Part shown: positions 1-8,239 of the stretch, in pieces
How positions within the stretch are numbered: the stretch's first letter is position 1
Layout of the letters: each line of letters opens with the position of its first letter
DNA from: JAGVPT01 sp035505655
GTDB lineage: Bacteria > Bacteroidota > Ignavibacteria > UBA10030 > UBA8401
Length of the DNA: 64,000 nucleotides
Direction: 5' to 3'
Assembly (NCBI GenBank): GCA_035505655.1
Contig: DATJQP010000083.1
Span: 10,298-74,297, forward strand
Notes under the pieces: model-generated
Database searches by the model: none
What the model was told of the DNA's origin: nothing
The model's input: the letters and a program-made list of their open reading frames with translations, nothing else
Made by a program: the position numbers and the translations under genes

Positions 1-1
1 G

Positions 2-1741
2 GGCACCTTCGACCCTGCCTCTCTGGAGAGTGGTTCGATTATCTCCGTCAGCGGTTCGGTGAGCGGTACGCACCACTGCTCATCGGTCTTGGTTCAGCAC
101 GATAGCACTCTCCTTGTGATCCCGGAGACTCCTTTCTCTCACGGGGAAACCGTCGACGTCTCGACTTCGGGAGCTCTCCGGATTGCCGGGGGATCTGCCT
201 TCCCACACCTCGATTTCATTTTCCACATCGGGGCTGGACCGCTCGCGACAAAGCAGTCGGGTGCCTGGAGAGAATTCGGGCCGCCGGATCTTCCCGCCTC
301 AAGAGGGCCGGAGAGCCGCGGAGCTCAACAGCCGGCGAAAACGAGCACGGATACCCTCCCCACGGATTTTCCCATTCCGACCATCATTCAGCAGCACGAG
401 CCTCTGAGCGAGAAGATCTTCCTGGGCACTTTCAAAACGGGGAGGACGGGATCGCATCGCGAGTTTATCACCCTCGTCCCCTCTGACGAACAGTACCTGA
501 TGATCCTCGGGACCACGGGCGCTCCCCAGTACTGGAAGCGGATGCCCTCCGAGAATATGGGCTTTACGCTCCAGGCGAACGGCCTGCTGACCTATTACGA
601 CCTATCCGCCGGACGCTACTTCGAAATGGACAGCTCATACAAGGTTGTGAACGATTACGAATGCGGCAACGGCTACCAGACGGACATTCATGAGTTGCGG
701 GTGTTAAGCAACGGTCACGCCCTCCTCCTTGGCTACGACCCGGAAGTTGTGGACATGAGCAAGATTGCAGCGGGGGGAGATTCGACGGCGACGGTGTGGG
801 GAATGGTCATCCAGGAACTGGACGCCGGGAAGCACGTCATTTTTCAATGGAGGAGCTTCGATCACTTCCTCATCACCGACGCGACCCACGAAGACCTGAC
901 GGCAAGCAGCATCGATTATGTTCACCCGAACGCCCTCGAGCTCGACGGCGACGGCAACATCCTCCTCTCAAGCCGTCATCTTGACGAGATCACAAAGATC
1001 AACCGGACGACGGGGGATATCATCTGGCGATGGGGCGGGAAGCACAATCAATTCCAGTTCATCAACGACACACTCGGGTTCTCGCACCAGCATTCGATCC
1101 GGCGAACTTCGGCGGGGACCTATATCCTCTTCGATAACGGCAACTACCGGCCTGTCGAATTCTCGCGCGGTGTCGAGTACTCGCTCGATGAAGAAAAGAA
1201 GACGGCAACACAAATCTGGCAGTACCGCCACTCGCCGGATATTTTTGCGACGGCGATGGGATCGATAGAACGACTGCCCGACGGGGGAACAATTCTGGGG
1301 TGGGGAACCGCTTCGCTGGCGTTCACCGAACTCCGCGCCGACGGGACGGTTGCGCTCGAAGCGCAATTGCCCGACAGCATCGTCAGCTACCGGGCTCTCG
1401 CGTTCAACTGGCCGTCGGCCTCATCCGCGACCGCGGTAAAGAAGAAATTGCCGGGGCCGGGTTCGTTCTCGCTCGATCAGAATTATCCAAATCCGTTCAA
1501 CCCTTCCACCTCGATCCGCTACACTCTCGGTGACCGCTCCAACGTCTCGCTGGCCGTCTACGACATTCTCGGACGCCGTGCTGCAACTCTTGCGCATGGG
1601 ATCGAGGAGGCGGGGTCGCATTCCGTGACCATGAACGGAACCCGGCTTCCCGCCGGCAGTTATGTAATCCGGTTGCAGGCGAAGGTCTTGTCCACCGGCG
1701 AGGCCGTTCTGCTCACCCGCAAGATCACGCTGGTCAAATAG
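2..1741 (+). CDS. Arylsulfotransferase-like exported protein with T9SS sorting domain (5' truncated)
   Basis: The frame is open from the first bases of the window, so the true start and signal peptide lie outside; the GTG at 59 is only the first start-like codon inside. The first ~80 residues resemble the Ig-like beta domain that precedes the catalytic part in exported arylsulfotransferase-type proteins. The middle resembles the ASST beta-propeller, with conserved His in VHPNAL, SSRHLDE and FSHQHSIRR; in characterised ASSTs such His residues carry the sulfuryl group between phenolic compounds. The last ~80 residues start with LDQNYPNPFNP and end in LLTRKITLVK, a type A sorting domain of the type IX secretion system, so the protein should cross the outer membrane. 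Substrate is unknown, and a non-enzymatic propeller cannot be excluded. It converges on the minus-strand polysaccharide locus with a 14-base gap. Confidence 0.8.
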   Translation, partial: GTFDPASLESGSIISVSGSVSGTHHCSSVLVQHDSTLLVIPETPFSHGETVDVSTSGALRIAGGSAFPHLDFIFHIGAGPLATKQSGAWREFGPPDLPASRGPESRGAQQPAKTSTDTLPTDFPIPTIIQQHEPLSEKIFLGTFKTGRTGSHREFITLVPSDEQYLMILGTTGAPQYWKRMPSENMGFTLQANGLLTYYDLSAGRYFEMDSSYKVVNDYECGNGYQTDIHELRVLSNGHALLLGYDPEVVDMSKIAAGGDSTATVWGMVIQELDAGKHVIFQWRSFDHFLITDATHEDLTASSIDYVHPNALELDGDGNILLSSRHLDEITKINRTTGDIIWRWGGKHNQFQFINDTLGFSHQHSIRRTSAGTYILFDNGNYRPVEFSRGVEYSLDEEKKTATQIWQYRHSPDIFATAMGSIERLPDGGTILGWGTASLAFTELRADGTVALEAQLPDSIVSYRALAFNWPSASSATAVKKKLPGPGSFSLDQNYPNPFNPSTSIRYTLGDRSNVSLAVYDILGRRAATLAHGIEEAGSHSVTMNGTRLPAGSYVIRLQAKVLSTGEAVLLTRKITLVK

Positions 1742-1755
1742 TCTGCGCGGCTTTT

Positions 1756-2670
1756 TCAGAATTCCGACTCGGCCTTCAACCTCTCGAGGTCGGAGCGGAT
1801 CCTTCCTGGACTCCCCCAGTCATTCCAGTAGACATCCCTCACCCTCATCACGGCGAGTCCATGCGGGTCATGCGCGAGGATCGCCTTTGAAAAATCGACG
1901 GCGGGAAGGCCGTTGTACACTTCCTGGATTGTCTCGTCTTCGGAAGGTGAATTGAGCTCGGCGTTGATCCGCTTGAAGGCCTGAAAGACGGAAGGGGTGA
2001 CAAGGCGAAATTTTCTCAGAAAAGCGTTTGCGCTTCCGACGAGGACAAACGTGTTGCAGACGGTGCGGTCCTTCTGCAGAAGGTGAGCCTTCCGTGCATC
2101 CGGCTTCTCGAGGAAGCGCTTCACCCGAAAGATTTCGCATCCCCTCACTTCGGCGATCTTCATGCTCATCTCGATCCAGCCGTAGTCGGGGAGAAAGTCC
2201 TCGGATTTTGTTCCGAGGAGGATCAGATATTTCGGATGGCTCTCGGCGAACTCTTCGGCGGCGGAGACGTGCTCCATGAAACGCTCTTCATGGACGATGA
2301 AATGATCCGATGGAAACGTGACGACCCGGGCCTCCGGGTCCCGGCGGAGAATATGAAGAAGCGGCAGGAGAATGCTGGCGGTGGTCTCTTTGTTTGCAGG
2401 CTGGGGAATGATATTCTCGCTCGCCATTGAGTCGAGGTCGGCGCGGGAGTATTCCCTGTGCTCGCCCTTAATGGTTACGAGGAGTCTGCTTCTCGGGATG
2501 AGCGACTCGGCCCGGGCGATCGTGTGCGCGAGCATGGATCGGGTTCCCGTGAAGACACAGTACTGCTTCGGACGGTCGGAATTAAATCGCTCGCGGATGT
2601 ATTGCTGCAGGCGGACACCGTCTCCGGCTGCGAGCACTATACCCCAGAGATGGCTGTTGTCACGTAGCAC
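1756..2670 (-). CDS. Mannose-1-phosphate guanylyltransferase-like nucleotidyltransferase
   Basis: Probably activates a sugar 1-phosphate to a nucleotide sugar (GDP-mannose in the closest family, ManC) for the polysaccharide made by this locus; cytoplasmic. Family landmarks: GIVLAAGDGVRL near the N-terminus (nucleotide loop), PKQY about 25 residues later, PSDHFI in the middle (ManC-type metal/substrate site) and FLEKPD in the C-terminal third. The usual WNSG motif reads CNTFVLVG, so the exact substrate is open. The frame extends upstream to 2763, but GTG at 2670 is preferred: GGAGGG sits 4 bases before it and the extra 31 residues are low-complexity. That gives 304 residues, a single catalytic domain without the C-terminal isomerase found in bifunctional ManC. 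Last gene of the minus-strand locus, about 100 bases after the phosphatase gene. Confidence 0.75.
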   Translation of the reverse strand: MLRDNSHLWGIVLAAGDGVRLQQYIRERFNSDRPKQYCVFTGTRSMLAHTIARAESLIPRSRLLVTIKGEHREYSRADLDSMASENIIPQPANKETTASILLPLLHILRRDPEARVVTFPSDHFIVHEERFMEHVSAAEEFAESHPKYLILLGTKSEDFLPDYGWIEMSMKIAEVRGCEIFRVKRFLEKPDARKAHLLQKDRTVCNTFVLVGSANAFLRKFRLVTPSVFQAFKRINAELNSPSEDETIQEVYNGLPAVDFSKAILAHDPHGLAVMRVRDVYWNDWGSPGRIRSDLERLKAESEF

Positions 2671-2674
2671 GGCT

Positions 2675-2680
2675 CCCTCC
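2675..2680 (-). promoter_or_regulatory. Ribosome binding site that sets the GTG start at 2670
   Basis: On the minus strand the bases read GGAGGG, 4 bases before the GTG at 2670. No comparable site precedes the upstream in-frame start at 2763, so this decides the start of the nucleotidyltransferase. Confidence 0.6.
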
Positions 2681-2772
2681 GCGGTGTGACGGAAATATAC
2701 TGAATGACGGAGTGAATTGCGAAACGGAGAAAGGGGAAAGGAAGGCGTTGAGCAGCCGGGCATCCGCGCGAC

Positions 2773-3267
2773 TCATGGGAGGGAATGTTCCTTCTCCCAT
2801 CGGGCCATCTCTTCGAGGAGGGGAAAGATCCTCGATACTTCCGCCTCGAGCTCGAGGAAACATCTCTCGTATTTCCTCTTCGCTTTGCCGGTGGGGTCGT
2901 TGACGGAGAGGTCGGAGGGAAGGGGATTTGCGCCGAATTCCTTCAGGAGGAGTATCTTCTTCTCCCACTGCGGAAATATCCCTCGGATGATCCTCCGGTG
3001 AGGCTCCGCCATGCAGAGAATGAGCGACGCATCGTGAACCATCGCGTGGGTGACCTGCTGGGCGCGATGCGCCGAAATGTCGATGCCATGGTTTCTGCAG
3101 ACATCGATCGTCGAGTCGTCCGGGGGCATTTCGTAGAGCGCTTCCGTCCCGGCAGAATCAACGAGAAAAGAGGCGTTCAGCCCTTTCGCGGAGACCCTAT
3201 GCCTGAGGATCGCCGCCGCCATGGCGCTCCGTGTGATATTTGCCGTACAGACGAAAAGAATATTCAT
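2773..3267 (-). CDS. Low-molecular-weight protein tyrosine phosphatase
   Basis: Dephosphorylates tyrosine residues. In polysaccharide loci this family (Wzb, Etp, CpsB-like) resets the Wzc-type tyrosine kinase, and such a kinase is encoded at 29142-31526. The active-site P-loop is at the N-terminus: VCTANITRS, with nucleophile Cys8 and Arg14. The general-acid Asp is in the DP pair of VNDPTGK near residue 125. The 164-residue length is normal. The P-loop is unusual in having Ala where the family commonly has Gly (CxGNxxRS). ATG at 3267 begins just before the stop of the upstream sensor gene (one base between), so the two are probably co-translated. Alternative: arsenate-reductase activity, a relative of the same fold, less likely here. 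Confidence 0.85.
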   Translation of the reverse strand: MNILFVCTANITRSAMAAAILRHRVSAKGLNASFLVDSAGTEALYEMPPDDSTIDVCRNHGIDISAHRAQQVTHAMVHDASLILCMAEPHRRIIRGIFPQWEKKILLLKEFGANPLPSDLSVNDPTGKAKRKYERCFLELEAEVSRIFPLLEEMARWEKEHSLP

Positions 3268-3268
3268 T

Positions 3269-5608
3269 TCACTGTCCGTCCAGAACCGACCGAACGGCTA
3301 GAATGAGGTCGTCGAAGAGGAACGGTTTCATGAGGATATCGCGTATTCCGAGCCCGAGGAAATCGGCTTTGGCCTTGAGGTCGATCGCCCCGGTGGCGAG
3401 GATTGTCTTGAGCTGAGGTTTCTTTGCGAGGAGGCGCTTAATCAGCTCTTCGCCGTTCATCATCGGCATTTTGAGGTCGGAAACGACCAGAGCGATCTCC
3501 GCCTCATGGGCGTTGAAGACGTCGAGTCCATCCGCCCCGTCCTTCGCGGTGTAGATCGTGTACCCCATCGAGCGAAGCCCGTGAGCATAAAGGTCTCTGA
3601 AAGATTCCTCGTCGTCAACGACAAGAATACATTCGTTCCCCCCGCGAAGCTCCTCCTCGGCCGGTTTCCCGGTCCCCGCCGATTCGTGAGATACAACGGG
3701 AAGGTAAAACGCCACCGAGGTCCCGCTCCCCTTTGCGCTCTCGACCGTAATGAACCCCGAATGCCGTTGGACAATCCCATACGCCACGGAAAGCCTCAAT
3801 CCCGCGCTCTGGTCGGTCGAACGCGCGCTGAAGTAGGGCTCGAAGACACGCCGCCTGCTGTATTCATCCAGCTCCCGTCCGGAATCCGATACCTTCACTT
3901 CTACGAATTCACGCCCGGCTAGTTCTGCAGACCTCTTACGAAGCACCGCGGGGTCGGCCATGGAGACTCTGACGGTAATCTCTCCATCTCCGGTTATCCT
4001 GGATTGCCCGGTGAGAGCAAGGTTGACGAGAGCCTGGTGGAGCTGGTGGACGTCTCCCTTGACGACGGAGAGATTGTCTTCGCGGAGTACCGAGAGGCGT
4101 GTGGTCGCCGGAAGCGAAAGGCGTAGGACTTTCTCAACCTGTCGGACGAGCTTGTCGAGAAGGACCGGCTTCTGTTCCGTCTCTTTCGACCGTGCAAAGA
4201 GAAGAAGGTCGTCCGCCAGCTCGGATGCCCGGTTCGACTGTGCGACGATCATATCGACGTACTGCGAACGGGGCTGGGCGGTTTCCCTGGCGATCATTTC
4301 CGCAGCGTTCATGACGATGCCGAAGATGTTCTTAAGGTTGTTCCCGATGCCAACCGCCAATTCACCCAACGCATCCATCTTCTGAACTTGCTGGGAGTCG
4401 GCCTCAAGCTTCCTTTGTTCGCTCACATCGCGGAAGACACTCAGGAGAAGCTTTTCTGCCGAGTCAAACTCGAGGAATGAATGCTTCACTTCGACCGGCA
4501 CCTCTTCTCCTCCTGTCCGCGTGATGACCTGGGAATTCGGCATTTTCAGCGTCCCGGCGTCGAATTGCGCCCGGAATGCGGAGTTCGAGGCGTACCTCGC
4601 CTCGAGGTTTTCATCCCCCTGACGATATTCTCTCAGGATTTCGTCGTTTGATTTACCGACAAGGTCGCAGTAGGCCGAATTCACCATGACGACCCGTCCG
4701 TACCGGTCCATGAGCCGGAACCCATCCTTCGATCCTTCGAAGATGGTCCGGAACCTGTTCTCGCTCTTGTTGAGCGAAGCCTGAGCCGATCTCAGTTTCC
4801 GGACGTCGCGTTGAAGGGTAAGGAGAAGAACAAGAACGACGATCCAGAGAATTGCCCCGGCAACAGCCAGACCGACGATCTTCGTGGTCCAGAAGTTATA
4901 CTTGCTGTCCGCCACGTCGACACTGAGGAGTTGTCCGAAACCGCCGACCTCCCTCTGGATCCGGGTTCCGGCGGGAGCGTTAGAGTATCCCGTCGAAGCA
5001 ATGGCACGGCCGACTCCCGAGAAGAGTGTCACCTCCGAATTCTGGACGGGATGCATCTGGAGAGCTGTTTTGAGGAGCTCCGTCGCACTGTAAATCGCCA
5101 CAAGCGAGAAGGGTGGAGTACCGGTTTGCCCCGCAGCGAAACGGGTCCTGAAATAATAATCCGGGCCGAGGGGATATGCCTGAGTATAGCGGATGTCTGC
5201 CCAGCGCTCGGGGTAGGTCAACTTCGTCGTGTCTCCGCGCAGAAGCAATGCGTAGGCATCCGTCGTGCTGTCCTTCGCGACAACCCACCGGATCGATCCG
5301 TCCCCCCCTTTTGCGGCGATTCCGACGATCTCCGGATGGATCCTGATGTATTCCTCGCACAGTTGTCGTCGTTGGGGGGGGTCCGGCTGATCGTTCAACT
5401 GCGCGATGAAGAAGCGCTCGTTGGAGAGGAGGATGGTCCGGATGGAACTGCTCAGAAGATCCACATCGCGCTGGACCCTCTCCGTTTCCCGTGAGGTGCT
5501 CCGGTCATAGAGAACGCCCATGAACGCGGCAAAAAGCGCGCCCAAGCACAGGCAAAGGACAATGCTTCCTCCGTTCCCTCCTCCTCTTGTCCCTATCCTA
5601 CGTCTCAT
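3269..5608 (-). CDS. Degenerate hybrid sensor histidine kinase with intact receiver
   Basis: A 779-residue inner-membrane protein. Order: membrane segment ~16-36, extracytoplasmic sensor ~40-245 (Cache/CHASE-like), second membrane segment ~246-268, PAS ~285-410, HisKA-like helix pair ~412-480, HATPase-like ~510-640, receiver ~655-779. The kinase core looks dead: where the family has an AHD-type phospho-acceptor motif this protein reads GIGNNLKN (about residue 421, no His), the N-box Asn position reads NLALTGQ, the G1 box reads DSGRE instead of DxGxG, and G2 reads AGLRLS. The receiver keeps its acidic pair (VVDDEE), phospho-acceptor Asp (SDLKMP, about residue 711), Thr (ATGA) and Lys (MKPF). 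It therefore probably depends on another kinase or a small phosphodonor. It sits between a glycosyltransferase and the phosphatase, suggesting control of polysaccharide output. Confidence 0.85.
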   Translation of the reverse strand: MRRRIGTRGGGNGGSIVLCLCLGALFAAFMGVLYDRSTSRETERVQRDVDLLSSSIRTILLSNERFFIAQLNDQPDPPQRRQLCEEYIRIHPEIVGIAAKGGDGSIRWVVAKDSTTDAYALLLRGDTTKLTYPERWADIRYTQAYPLGPDYYFRTRFAAGQTGTPPFSLVAIYSATELLKTALQMHPVQNSEVTLFSGVGRAIASTGYSNAPAGTRIQREVGGFGQLLSVDVADSKYNFWTTKIVGLAVAGAILWIVVLVLLLTLQRDVRKLRSAQASLNKSENRFRTIFEGSKDGFRLMDRYGRVVMVNSAYCDLVGKSNDEILREYRQGDENLEARYASNSAFRAQFDAGTLKMPNSQVITRTGGEEVPVEVKHSFLEFDSAEKLLLSVFRDVSEQRKLEADSQQVQKMDALGELAVGIGNNLKNIFGIVMNAAEMIARETAQPRSQYVDMIVAQSNRASELADDLLLFARSKETEQKPVLLDKLVRQVEKVLRLSLPATTRLSVLREDNLSVVKGDVHQLHQALVNLALTGQSRITGDGEITVRVSMADPAVLRKRSAELAGREFVEVKVSDSGRELDEYSRRRVFEPYFSARSTDQSAGLRLSVAYGIVQRHSGFITVESAKGSGTSVAFYLPVVSHESAGTGKPAEEELRGGNECILVVDDEESFRDLYAHGLRSMGYTIYTAKDGADGLDVFNAHEAEIALVVSDLKMPMMNGEELIKRLLAKKPQLKTILATGAIDLKAKADFLGLGIRDILMKPFLFDDLILAVRSVLDGQ

Positions 5609-5629
5609 CGAGCATCCATCCTTTCGGTA

Positions 5630-6859
5630 TTATGGGTAGAAGCTGATCCTTCCGGTCCAGAACTTCGTCAGAAGGTTTGCGGTGAGGTTCCTTCGTTCCC
5701 TGCGCGGCATGTTGGCGGCTCGGATAGCACTGTCTGCGAAGGTGTCGAGAGTATATCTTCCTACGGATTCCTCCGACCGGACCTTGATCGCGCGACGTTC
5801 GTCATCCGAAAGTGTCGCCACGCGCTCCATGAGAAGAGCCAGCGCCGCGGCGTCCCCCGGTTCGAACGTCCACCCATTCCTTCCCTCTTCCACCAGCGCC
5901 CGACCGGCCCCGACGCCCTTGCTGACTATAACCGGCAGACCCGACGCCATCGCCTCGTTCACGACAAGCCCCCAGGTTTCGACTTCGCTTGGCAGGACAA
6001 GAGCGCCGGCGAGGGCGTAATACGGGCAGATTTCCTCGCCAAACTTTCCCCCCACAAACTTCACGAGGGGATATTTCGCCATCATCGTCTCGTGCATCCG
6101 GAGGTCTTCCCCTTCCCCCACGAGGACGAGTCCCCACGAGTTGCCCGACATGGCACGCGAGTACCGGCGGTACGCCTCGAGAAGAGTGGTGAGCCCCTTT
6201 CTCCGGATGAACCTTCCGACAAAGAGGAAGTATCGCTCCGGGAGACCAAGCGCTGCTCTCAGGGTCGCCTCATCCGAGCGTGCGGCGGCGGCTCCGCGCG
6301 CGTAGAAATCATTGTCGACCACATCGACGGAGCAGACGATCCGCTCCTTCGGGAAACCCTTTCCGACGTAGTACGAAGCGTGCGATTCCGCGGGGACGAA
6401 CGCAACGTCGACGTTGTTGTGGATGATCGTCTTCGCCTGCGAAACGATCCACCCGCGCCGGTCGGAGCACTCCCATGCGTCGTCCATCATAACGCTAAGC
6501 CTGTCGCTGACGAGGCAGTACTTTATCGCGGCCATACCCGACGGGAAGGGCGTCGAGGGGGCGAAGACGACGTCCGGCTGCAATCGGCTGAGCGCCCGGA
6601 GCACGACGGCGTGGATCTTCGATGCCGACAGCGCCCGGTAGGATTTCCCCGAAAACAGACAAAGGTAGTTCTCGCCGGGAACACCCGGTGTCTCGGGAAA
6701 CGGATACAGGGCGTCTTTCGATGCCACTTCGATTGCCGTGAGCCGCCAACCGATCTCAAGAAGCCTTTTCCGAAGATGACGAATGCGCGCGACATGATAC
6801 GGGAGGAACTTGGTCCAGAGAATCGCCACACTCTTTCCGGAAAGCGCGGGGGCGGTCAA
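5630..6859 (-). CDS. GT4 family glycosyltransferase
   Basis: Transfers a sugar from a nucleotide sugar to the growing lipid-linked glycan; cytoplasmic face of the membrane. GT-B fold with the typical C-terminal signature: FVGRFIRRKG at about residue 214 opens the second Rossmann domain, GEGEDL follows, and the E-x7-E motif lies in PSEVETWGLVVNEAMASG near residue 300. Linkage and sugar cannot be told. The start is a TTG whose bases overlap the stop of the upstream gene (TTGA, 6856-6859), with GAGG 7 bases before it; a GTG ten codons later is the alternative. The overlap suggests translational coupling with the O-antigen ligase/polymerase. Confidence 0.8.
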   Translation of the reverse strand: MTAPALSGKSVAILWTKFLPYHVARIRHLRKRLLEIGWRLTAIEVASKDALYPFPETPGVPGENYLCLFSGKSYRALSASKIHAVVLRALSRLQPDVVFAPSTPFPSGMAAIKYCLVSDRLSVMMDDAWECSDRRGWIVSQAKTIIHNNVDVAFVPAESHASYYVGKGFPKERIVCSVDVVDNDFYARGAAAARSDEATLRAALGLPERYFLFVGRFIRRKGLTTLLEAYRRYSRAMSGNSWGLVLVGEGEDLRMHETMMAKYPLVKFVGGKFGEEICPYYALAGALVLPSEVETWGLVVNEAMASGLPVIVSKGVGAGRALVEEGRNGWTFEPGDAAALALLMERVATLSDDERRAIKVRSEESVGRYTLDTFADSAIRAANMPRRERRNLTANLLTKFWTGRISFYP

Positions 6860-8235
6860 CGATCGACCTCGTTCGTGGTTTCTCCTTCGGCGCCGGTCTG
6901 GGCGCGGTCTTCTTGCTTCATTTCCGATTCTTCGCGATATGCCGGCGAGCGGGACGTCCTCCCAAACTTCCTACGGTAGAACGATTCATCTTCGTACGTA
7001 ACCCTTTCAAGGCGTGACCGCTTCTCCGCAGAATAGGCGAGTCCAATGATGACAAACTGAAGATTGCCGTAGAAGGCCGCGTAGAGGACGATATTGTCGG
7101 TGAACATGATGAGGATGAAGGGAAGGAACGACGACGCGGCGATGAAGAAAAAAACTCTGATCTCCCCCGAGCTTCGTCGGGCCTTCTTCAGGAGATGGCG
7201 CACCTGAACGACAATCGTGAGGAAGAAGAGGGTCGTGCCGAACACTCCGTAATCGTACAGGTAGCGCAACCAATCGTTGTGCGGATGGGTCAGGCGTCCC
7301 TCGGTGAGTTTCAGGATGAGATCTTCGGAGGCGTTGGCGCCGTGACCCCAAAGAGGCTTCTCTGCTATCTCGACAAGAAGAACCTCCGCCATATACCGCC
7401 TGCCGCTCGTGGCAAGATCTTTTTCGTTTCCGATGTCTTCAAGAGATCCCTGACCCGACATAAACATTTTCTCCTGCACGCGGGGCGTGTAGAAGAGGGC
7501 GAGACCGACAAGGGCGACAATAACGAGAAGGATCATGCGCGTTTGAAGCTTCATCGGTGAAAAGGTCGCCGGAAGAGAGAGACCGGAGACGAAAATTGCC
7601 ATTCGGGTCAGGGCGAGAACAGGGAGCATGGTAATGGCACCCCACCACAACAGGTCCTGGACTCTTCCGAAGGAGTACCCTGACGCGAAGAAAGCGGCAA
7701 GGAGGGTCGCCGTTATCGCCTGGGGAGCAAGGCCCGTCGCGCCGGGGAGTTGCCCCGTGAGGAGCAAGCCCGTGAGGAACGACGCCAGAAAAAGCATCGC
7801 CGCCGAGAACACCTTCATCGCGAGGCCGAAATTCCGAAGCTGTTCTTCGTCGATCTTCCCCGTCGACGCGGCGATTCCAATAACAACGGGACAGAGAATC
7901 ATCGTCGAGCGCTGGAGGTTTTGGTAATCGGACAAATATGCGCTGATGATGATGAAGAGCGCCCATGGAAGCCAAATGGAGATGGGGAAGGTGATCCGGT
8001 CGAAGTTGGCCGGGATGACCATGACGGAAAAGGCCAGGCAGAGAATCCAGGCATATCCCGCGACCGAGTACGCCAGGAATCCCCTCCCTCCGAACAAGCA
8101 GGCGAAAAAGGTCGTTGCAAAGACGATCCAGACGAGTATGGGAAGCTTCGACCGGCGTAGAGCCTCAGTCCAGCTGAGTTCAAGCTCCTCGTCCTGCTCC
8201 TCTTCCACAAGCTCTTCGTCGACTAGTTCTTCCAC
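6856..8235 (-). CDS. O-antigen ligase/polymerase-like membrane protein (WaaL/Wzy type)
   Basis: Probable inner-membrane enzyme that polymerises glycan repeat units or transfers finished chains. About ten to twelve hydrophobic segments span residues 30-415, and the large periplasmic loop carries the Wzy_C hallmark THPHNDWLRYLYDYG around residues 315-330, with the conserved His and Asn. The first 22 residues are very acidic (12 Glu/Asp), which is unusual; the C-terminal ~50 residues are hydrophilic and charged. GTG at 8235 is used; a second GTG a few codons on is possible, since the ribosome binding site is weak. It could be the Wzy polymerase of the locus or a ligase; sequence alone does not separate them. 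Confidence 0.75.
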   Translation of the reverse strand: MEELVDEELVEEEQDEELELSWTEALRRSKLPILVWIVFATTFFACLFGGRGFLAYSVAGYAWILCLAFSVMVIPANFDRITFPISIWLPWALFIIISAYLSDYQNLQRSTMILCPVVIGIAASTGKIDEEQLRNFGLAMKVFSAAMLFLASFLTGLLLTGQLPGATGLAPQAITATLLAAFFASGYSFGRVQDLLWWGAITMLPVLALTRMAIFVSGLSLPATFSPMKLQTRMILLVIVALVGLALFYTPRVQEKMFMSGQGSLEDIGNEKDLATSGRRYMAEVLLVEIAEKPLWGHGANASEDLILKLTEGRLTHPHNDWLRYLYDYGVFGTTLFFLTIVVQVRHLLKKARRSSGEIRVFFFIAASSFLPFILIMFTDNIVLYAAFYGNLQFVIIGLAYSAEKRSRLERVTYEDESFYRRKFGRTSRSPAYREESEMKQEDRAQTGAEGETTNEVDR

Positions 8236-8239
8236 GGTC

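Noticed and set aside
2..1741. Possible T9SS secretion machinery genes nearby
   Set aside because: Only cargo proteins with sorting domains are in the window; no por/gld/spr component genes were seen.
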